From: Geoglobus sp. UBA235 | GTDB taxonomy: Archaea > Halobacteriota > Archaeoglobi > Archaeoglobales > Archaeoglobaceae | Assembly (NCBI GenBank): GCA_002494725.1 | Contig: DACG01000027.1 | Span: 28,031 to 92,030 of the forward strand | Direction of reading: 5' to 3' | Length of the DNA: 64,000 nucleotides | In this document: piece after piece, positions 59,794-64,000 of the stretch | Position numbering within the stretch: the first letter of the stretch is position 1 | Layout of the letters: every line of letters begins with the position of its first letter | Notes under the pieces: generated by a model | The model's database searches: none | What the model was told of the DNA's origin: nothing | Seen by the model: the letters and a program-made list of their open reading frames with translations, nothing else | Position numbers and translations under genes: made by a program

Positions 59794-60234
59794 ATGAGAA
59801 GGTATCCTGAAAGGCCCCTGGTCGGAGTGGGTGCGGTCATCATCAGGGATGGGAAGATTCTGCTTGTCAGAAGGGCAAACGAGCCAAACAAGGGAAGGTG
59901 GTCTGTTCCGGGGGGACTTGTGAGAAGTGGAGAAAAGCTGAAGGATGCCCTGAAAAGAGAAATAAGGGAGGAGCTCGGGGTTGAGATATCTGTTGGAGAT
60001 GTTGCCTGTGTGACAGATGAGATATTCTTCGATGAGATCGGGAATGTTGAATACCATTACATCGTCGTAGATTTTTTTGCAGATATCACAGAAGGAAATC
60101 CAAGAGCAATGAGCGATGCAGAGGAGGTGGGATGGTTTGACCTGTCCAGAATTGGGGAGGTAAACACTGTGGATTTTGTTGAAAAGCTTGTCAGAAAGAT
60201 CCTCTCCAAGAGGGATGAAATCTATATATCCTGA
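59794..60234 (+). CDS. Nudix hydrolase
   Basis: 146 aa. A complete Nudix box starts at GLVRSGE and continues with REIREELGVE (GX5EX7REUXEEXGU). The N-terminal VGVGAVIIRDGKILLVRRA strand and the C-terminal EEVGWFDLS are typical ADP-ribose-pyrophosphatase-like features. The substrate is not fixed. It is part of the operon that includes mtxX. Confidence 0.9.
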   Translation: MRRYPERPLVGVGAVIIRDGKILLVRRANEPNKGRWSVPGGLVRSGEKLKDALKREIREELGVEISVGDVACVTDEIFFDEIGNVEYHYIVVDFFADITEGNPRAMSDAEEVGWFDLSRIGEVNTVDFVEKLVRKILSKRDEIYIS

Positions 60235-60249
60235 TCTGAAACTGTTTTC

Positions 60250-60933
60250 ATGCGGGTTCAGGGTGTGAACAGTGTTCATGAAGCTCTCAAAGTTAGAAAG
60301 GTCAACAAGATTTATGTCAGTGCTTCTGCCAGATCGCCGAGGATCAGAGAGCTGGTTTCAGTGGCAAAGAAAATGAGAATTCCTGTTTTTTATGTCAGGA
60401 ATCTGAGCTCAGGTGTTGAAGCTGACGTTTCACCGGTGGAGTATGTGGACTTTGACCTTCTCCTTGAGAGGTGTCTCAAAACCTCGGGTATTCTTGTCTT
60501 TCTTGATTCAGTTCAGGATCCTCAAAATCTCGGAGCTGTGATAAGAAATGCGGTTTTCTTTGGCTGCTCAGGAATAGTCATACCAAAAAGAAGGAGTGCC
60601 CAGATCAGTGACACGGTTGCAAAAACATCTGCCGGTGCAGTGTTCCACACTGGCGTTTCCAGAGTTTCAAATCTTGCCAGTTCAATCAAAAAATTAAAGA
60701 GATATGGTTTCACTGTTCTTGGAGCCGAGCCGGATGGAGAAGAAATTCAAAAAATTCAGTTTGAATTTCCGCTTGCAGTTGTGATAGGTGGTGAGGATGA
60801 GGGAATATCAAAACCTGTCAAAAAGCAGTGTGATAAGCTCGTCTCGATACCATCCCATGGGAAAATCAGCTCACTCAATCTGTCATGTGCATCTGCAGTT
60901 CTCTTATATGAGATAAGGAGGAGGATAGGATGA
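60250..60933 (+). CDS. SpoU/TrmH-family RNA 2'-O-methyltransferase
   Basis: 227 aa from ATG 60250, with a TATA-like box (CTATATAT) at 60222-60230, so it may have its own promoter as well. The N-terminal L30e-like substrate domain opens with VNSVHEALKVRKVNKIY. The SPOUT motifs are LDSVQDPQNLGAVIRNA, VIGGEDEGISKPV and IPSHGKISSLNLSCASAVLLYE. It resembles RlmB/TrmH; the target could be 23S rRNA or tRNA. Confidence 0.9.
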   Translation: MRVQGVNSVHEALKVRKVNKIYVSASARSPRIRELVSVAKKMRIPVFYVRNLSSGVEADVSPVEYVDFDLLLERCLKTSGILVFLDSVQDPQNLGAVIRNAVFFGCSGIVIPKRRSAQISDTVAKTSAGAVFHTGVSRVSNLASSIKKLKRYGFTVLGAEPDGEEIQKIQFEFPLAVVIGGEDEGISKPVKKQCDKLVSIPSHGKISSLNLSCASAVLLYEIRRRIG

Positions 60934-61352
60934 ATGGAGTTATCTTTGCAATTCTTGCAGCGGTGCTCTGGGGATTTGTTCCGGTTCTGGATAAAACGGC
61001 TCTGCAGGGAAACATATCAATTTACTCTGCAATCCTGATTCGAGCTGTCGGGTCTGTCCTGATCATGGGGATGGCCGTGTTGTATACAGGTGGATTCAGA
61101 CCAGATGACTTCAGTCTGAAGAGTGCAAGCCTTCTGCTTGTTGCCGGAGCAATTGCAGGAGGAGTTGCTATGATTGTTTACTTCATGGCTCTCCAGAAAA
61201 TAGGAGCCGCAAGAACAATTCCAATAACTTCGATATATCCACTTTTCACAATAATTTTCTCTCTGATCATTCTCAGAGAGGAATTCAACATGGTAAACGT
61301 CTTTACAGGGACACTTCTAATAGTTGCAGGTCTCATAATTCTTCAGAGGTGA
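60930..61352 (+). CDS. Half-size EamA/DMT transporter
   Basis: 140 aa, five hydrophobic segments, opening MNGVIFAILAAVLWGFVPVLDK and ending FTGTLLIVAGLIILQR. Most EamA proteins have ten helices, so this half would function as a dimer. The substrate is unknown. It overlaps the SpoU gene by 4 nt and precedes the AIR-synthase-like gene by 4 nt. Confidence 0.85.
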   Translation: MNGVIFAILAAVLWGFVPVLDKTALQGNISIYSAILIRAVGSVLIMGMAVLYTGGFRPDDFSLKSASLLLVAGAIAGGVAMIVYFMALQKIGAARTIPITSIYPLFTIIFSLIILREEFNMVNVFTGTLLIVAGLIILQR

Positions 61353-61356
61353 TTCC

Positions 61357-62673
61357 ATGGACATTGAGGGCTTTGCAAGAAAACACATGGATGATCCAGA
61401 CCTTGAAAACAAGCTTGCAGAGAGGATCATGGAGTTCAAGGATGTTGATGAGAGAACAGCACTCAGAATGGCACAGGCTGTGATGACCGAGGTGAGGAAT
61501 GCGTACTCGAAAAGAGTCTGGATGCTCGATTATTTGAAAAGCGGTGTCACAATGGGGAAATTTGGTGTTGGAAGCCGGGGTTCTGGAGATTTCTATGTCC
61601 ACTCGAAAATTGCAGAGATGTGCGGAGGAGCTGTTGTTAGCTCGAGAGATCTTGATGATGCTGGGGTTGTCAGGGTTGGAGACCTCTACATCTCGGTTGC
61701 AGTTGATGGAATCCATTCCAGATTGAGCGAGTTTCCATTCATAGCCGGTTTTCACGTTGCAAGAGCGGCAATGAGGGATGTGCTTGTTATGGGATCAAAG
61801 CCAATTGCTCTCTTTTCAGATATACACATTGCTGATGATGGAGACGTTTCAAAGATATTTGACCATATTGCCGGAATCACTGCTGTCAGCGAAGTGACTG
61901 GGGTTCCTCTTGTAGCCGGAAGCACGCTCAGAATTGGAGGGGATATGGTTATAGGAGAAAGGATGACGGGTGCTGTTGGATGTGTTGGTGTCTCGGATTA
62001 CATAACTCCAAGGAAGAATGCCACGCCAGGAGATGTGATCGTTCTCACAGAAGGAGCCGGAGGTGGAACAGTTGCAACTGCCGCAATATACTACGGGATG
62101 CATGAGATTGTTGAGGAGACAATTAATCTGGACTTTGTATCCGCAGCTCTATCTCTCATCAATTCCGGAGTTGTCAGGAAAGTTCATGCCATGTCAGATG
62201 TTACGAATGGAGGGATAAGGGGTGACGCTGAGGAAATATCGAGGGTGGGCAGATGTGCTCTTTATTTCGATATTGAAAAGATCAGAGAACTCGTCAACGA
62301 AAGAGTTCTTGAAATGCTTGACAGTCTTGAAATAGACTTCATGGGAGTTTCAATTGACTCCCTCATGGTGATATGCCCTGAGAGTGTTGCAGATGAGGTT
62401 GTTGAGATTATAAGAAAAGCAGGTGTAAGGGCGGATGTTGTTGGATGGGTTGAGAGGGGAGAAGGTGCGTTTTCTGTCGAAAATGGTACTGTAAAACCGT
62501 TAAAACCAAAATTCAGAGAGTCAGCATACACACCGATAAAGAAGCTTGTTGGAGAGGAAAGACCGGAAAACCTTGATGAGATGAAAAGATCAATTGACAG
62601 GGCGTTTATTGCGGCACTGGAAAAGAAAAGGAAGGTTGTCAAGATGCTAAGAAGGGAGATCCCATCTGGATGA
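61357..62673 (+). CDS. AIR-synthase-related protein
   Basis: 438 aa; GGTGA lies 4 nt before the ATG. After an N-terminal helical part (1-85) it has the AIR-synthase/HypE/SelD-type half domains: GDLYISVAVDGIHS, VLVMGSKPIALFSDIHIADDG and GDVIVLTEGAGGGTVA, then AMSDVTNGGIRGDAEEI. Such proteins use ATP to activate a carbamoyl, selenium or formyl group. It is close to the methanogen COG2144-like group, whose function is open. It is convergent with mazG by 27 nt. Confidence 0.78.
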   Translation: MDIEGFARKHMDDPDLENKLAERIMEFKDVDERTALRMAQAVMTEVRNAYSKRVWMLDYLKSGVTMGKFGVGSRGSGDFYVHSKIAEMCGGAVVSSRDLDDAGVVRVGDLYISVAVDGIHSRLSEFPFIAGFHVARAAMRDVLVMGSKPIALFSDIHIADDGDVSKIFDHIAGITAVSEVTGVPLVAGSTLRIGGDMVIGERMTGAVGCVGVSDYITPRKNATPGDVIVLTEGAGGGTVATAAIYYGMHEIVEETINLDFVSAALSLINSGVVRKVHAMSDVTNGGIRGDAEEISRVGRCALYFDIEKIRELVNERVLEMLDSLEIDFMGVSIDSLMVICPESVADEVVEIIRKAGVRADVVGWVERGEGAFSVENGTVKPLKPKFRESAYTPIKKLVGEERPENLDEMKRSIDRAFIAALEKKRKVVKMLRREIPSG

Positions 62674-62925
62674 AGGGTCATCTTTCAGGTATTTCTCAAT
62701 CAGTTTTTCTTCAATCTCAACTTCAAAGTAATTGGCAAGGCTCATGACCATAAACAGGCAGTCTGCAAGCTCTTCCCTTACAGAATCAACTTCAGACTTT
62801 CTCACCGCTTCAGCAAGCTCGCCAGCTTCCTCAAAAAATACTGCAAGCAGAAAGAGTGCACCGGACTTTGAATCAGTTTCATGGTATTTCTCCTTTATTC
62901 TCAGCATGATTTCTGAGAGCTCCAT
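62647..62925 (-). CDS. MazG-like nucleotide pyrophosphohydrolase
   Basis: 92 aa all-alpha. The Mg-binding EEAGE helix and EELADCLF (EXXD) are present as in MazG and iMazG domains. It hydrolyses NTPs or dNTPs, such as damaged ones, to NMP and pyrophosphate. A TATA-like box at 62946-62956 gives a leaderless start. A single gene. Confidence 0.85.
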   Translation of the reverse strand: MELSEIMLRIKEKYHETDSKSGALFLLAVFFEEAGELAEAVRKSEVDSVREELADCLFMVMSLANYFEVEIEEKLIEKYLKDDPSSRWDLPS

Positions 62926-63007
62926 AATGCATGTGTTGCAGAATCTGAGATAAATGTTTCCGGAAAGTCAGGGAAAATAATATATCTCATCTTTCAGATA
63001 GGACTTT

Positions 63008-63667
63008 ATGAGGCACGAGATTCTGTCAAGACCCAGCTACTCTCTTCTCAAACTCTATCTCGATAGGGATGAAGAGGTGATAGCTGAGACAGGTGCGATG
63101 GTCTTCATGGATGGTGTAAGGCTGAAAACAGAAATGAAAGGAGGAATTTTTGGCGGATTGAAGAGGGCGATAGGGGGAGAGTCCTTCTTTGTCAACAGAT
63201 TCGTTGCCGAGAAAAATGATGCACTGCTTGGACTTGCACCCCCCTATCAGGGAGATGTGACCCAGATTGATGTTAAAGGAAGGCTGTACGCTCAGAGTGG
63301 GGCATTTCTTGCCGGATCTCCGGAGCTTGATGTCTCAACAAAGTGGGGAGGTGCCAAGTCATTCTTTGCCGGTGAGGGTCTGATCCTGCTCAAAATTGAA
63401 GGATCTGGAAGCGTTTTTCTTTCATCATTTGGCGGGATTGAAGAGCTTGAGGTCAATGGAGAGCTTGTCATAGACACCGGACACATTGTTGCATTTGAAG
63501 AAGGGATTGACTTCACGATCTCAAGGGCTGGAGGATTGAAAGCCACTCTTCTGAGTGGTGAAGGTTTGGTGGCCAGGTTCAGAGGTCAAGGTAAGGTCTG
63601 GATACAAACGAGATCCATATCCGATTACATAGGGTGGCTCTCCTCACTGATTCCAAGCAGAGACTGA
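63008..63667 (+). CDS. AIM24-family protein (TIGR00266)
   Basis: 219 aa, beta-rich. SYSLLKLYLDRDEEVIAETGAMVFMDG at the start, GGIFGGLKRAIGGESFFVNRF in the middle, and GAFLAGSPELDVSTKWGGAKSFFAGEGLILLKI are the typical TIGR00266 stretches. The function is unknown; the mitochondrial AIM24 relative affects membrane organisation. A TATA-like box at 62978-62988 is about 25 nt upstream. Confidence 0.88.
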   Translation: MRHEILSRPSYSLLKLYLDRDEEVIAETGAMVFMDGVRLKTEMKGGIFGGLKRAIGGESFFVNRFVAEKNDALLGLAPPYQGDVTQIDVKGRLYAQSGAFLAGSPELDVSTKWGGAKSFFAGEGLILLKIEGSGSVFLSSFGGIEELEVNGELVIDTGHIVAFEEGIDFTISRAGGLKATLLSGEGLVARFRGQGKVWIQTRSISDYIGWLSSLIPSRD

Positions 63668-63712
63668 AATTTTTGCTTCAAATTTTGTATTTTTCGATTT
63701 TTTGGTGAAATT
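63668..63712 (+). terminator. T-rich stretch after the AIM24-like gene
   Basis: Several T runs (ATTTTTG, AATTTTG, TATTTTTCG, GATTTTTTGG) follow the stop. Archaeal termination often occurs at T tracts without hairpins. The rest of the 218-bp gap holds no recognisable gene. Confidence 0.35.
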
Positions 63713-63858
63713 CAATACGGTTTTGGTCATATTGATTATGTGAAAGATACTGGATTCGAATTTCAGTATGGAACTGTTCAAATTGTTCAATTTTACAACC
63801 AGCGAACATGAGTTCCATAATAATAAGGATAATTGTTAAATTACTTCTCTTAAAAACA

Positions 63859-63868
63859 CATTTAATAA
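63859..63868 (+). promoter_or_regulatory. TATA-like box for the last gene
   Basis: An A/T-rich box (CATTTAATAA) centred about 24 nt before ATG 63886. Confidence 0.4.
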
Positions 63869-63885
63869 CCCGCGGGGGTTTTGAG

Positions 63886-64000
63886 ATGATAGTCACTTAT
63901 CAGCTTACAATCGACCCTCACATTCTCAGAAGCATCAATAAAAGCATCCTGCGGAGGAAGGTTCTCTTTTACCTTTACAACATTCACCCCAATGCAGACT
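63886..64000 (+). CDS. Probable HTH transcriptional regulator, N-terminal part
   Basis: Only 38 residues are in the window, ending at the edge. The sequence MIVTYQLTIDPHILRSINKS, then ILRRKVLFYLYNIHPNAD, matches the start of archaeal winged-helix regulators, in which a helix like RRKVLFYLYNIHP opens the HTH. The leaderless promoter just upstream supports the start. The rest lies outside, so the family is provisional. Confidence 0.5.
   Translation, partial: MIVTYQLTIDPHILRSINKSILRRKVLFYLYNIHPNAD

Noticed and set aside
63678..63896. Minus-strand frame of 72 residues with a hydrophobic part
   Set aside because: It overlaps the promoter and start of the plus-strand regulator and consists of A/T-rich low-complexity sequence.

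Overview
The window is archaeal chromosome and most resembles the Archaeoglobales (Archaeoglobus, Ferroglobus or Geoglobus). The support is the gene set: Alba, RFC small subunit, prefoldin beta, Brix, Pcc1, Trm10, PdxS/PdxT, archaeal MetE, MtxX (methanogenesis marker 4), a hexulose-phosphate synthase-RraA fusion, Mn-dependent pyrophosphatase and multiheme c-type cytochromes. Many first genes of operons have a TATA-like box about 23-30 nt before the start codon and no leader. Shine-Dalgarno motifs (GGTGAT, GGAGGTG) appear mainly inside operons. Genes are dense and often overlap by 4 nt (ATGA). There is no CRISPR array, no intact insertion sequence, no rRNA and no recognisable virus.

Layout. 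1-2.4 kb: a coenzyme M cluster with the end of a cysteate synthase-like gene, a fused sulfopyruvate decarboxylase (ComDE) and an unsecreted substrate-binding-protein-like gene. 2.4-5.7 kb: an eS26-like protein, a pentaheme cytochrome, tRNA-Ser, malate dehydrogenase and a LUD/LutB-like Fe-S protein. 5.7-7.3 kb: PLP synthase PdxST. 7.3-12.7 kb: little-studied genes, including DUF169, two tandem paralogs, an archaeal homologue of the CDIN1 (TPD-motif) nuclease, an NMD3-tail-like protein and a TctA-like membrane protein. 12.8-16 kb: HPS-RraA, a ThyA-like enzyme and a Ni/Co-transporter-like protein beside a 16-bp palindrome. 16.2-16.8 kb: tRNA-Gly and a decayed stretch. 16.8-29.8 kb: envelope, housekeeping and signalling genes, VapBC, Asd, Alba, Pgk and a ClC channel. 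30-35.7 kb: a metallo-beta-lactamase gene pair, then a four-gene cassette of two long CaiB/BaiF CoA-transferases and two small Cys-rich proteins. 35.7-45.2 kb: Trm10, thioredoxins, RFC, CBS, Tmk, a NapH-like Fe-S membrane protein and a class II aldolase.

45-49.4 kb holds prefoldin-Pcc1-Brix-USP, pyrophosphatase, a riboflavin reductase and a CinA-like gene. From 49.4 to 55.5 kb a minus-strand MoxR-DUF58-transglutaminase operon feeds into the last two. 55.6-62.7 kb is a plus-strand block: a lipoprotein joining a thioredoxin fold to two haem-type motifs, a membrane-anchored PLD protein, MetE, MarC, MtxX, Nudix, SpoU methylase, an EamA half-transporter and an AIR-synthase-like protein. The window ends with MazG, an AIM24-like protein and the start of a probable HTH regulator.

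The most distinctive elements are the two-subunit CoA-transferase with its small Cys-rich partners, the coenzyme M genes, the thioredoxin-cytochrome lipoprotein with a CX3CH motif, the CX4CH motif in the pentaheme cytochrome, and several small genes. All functional statements rest on reading the translated sequence; no database search was possible.
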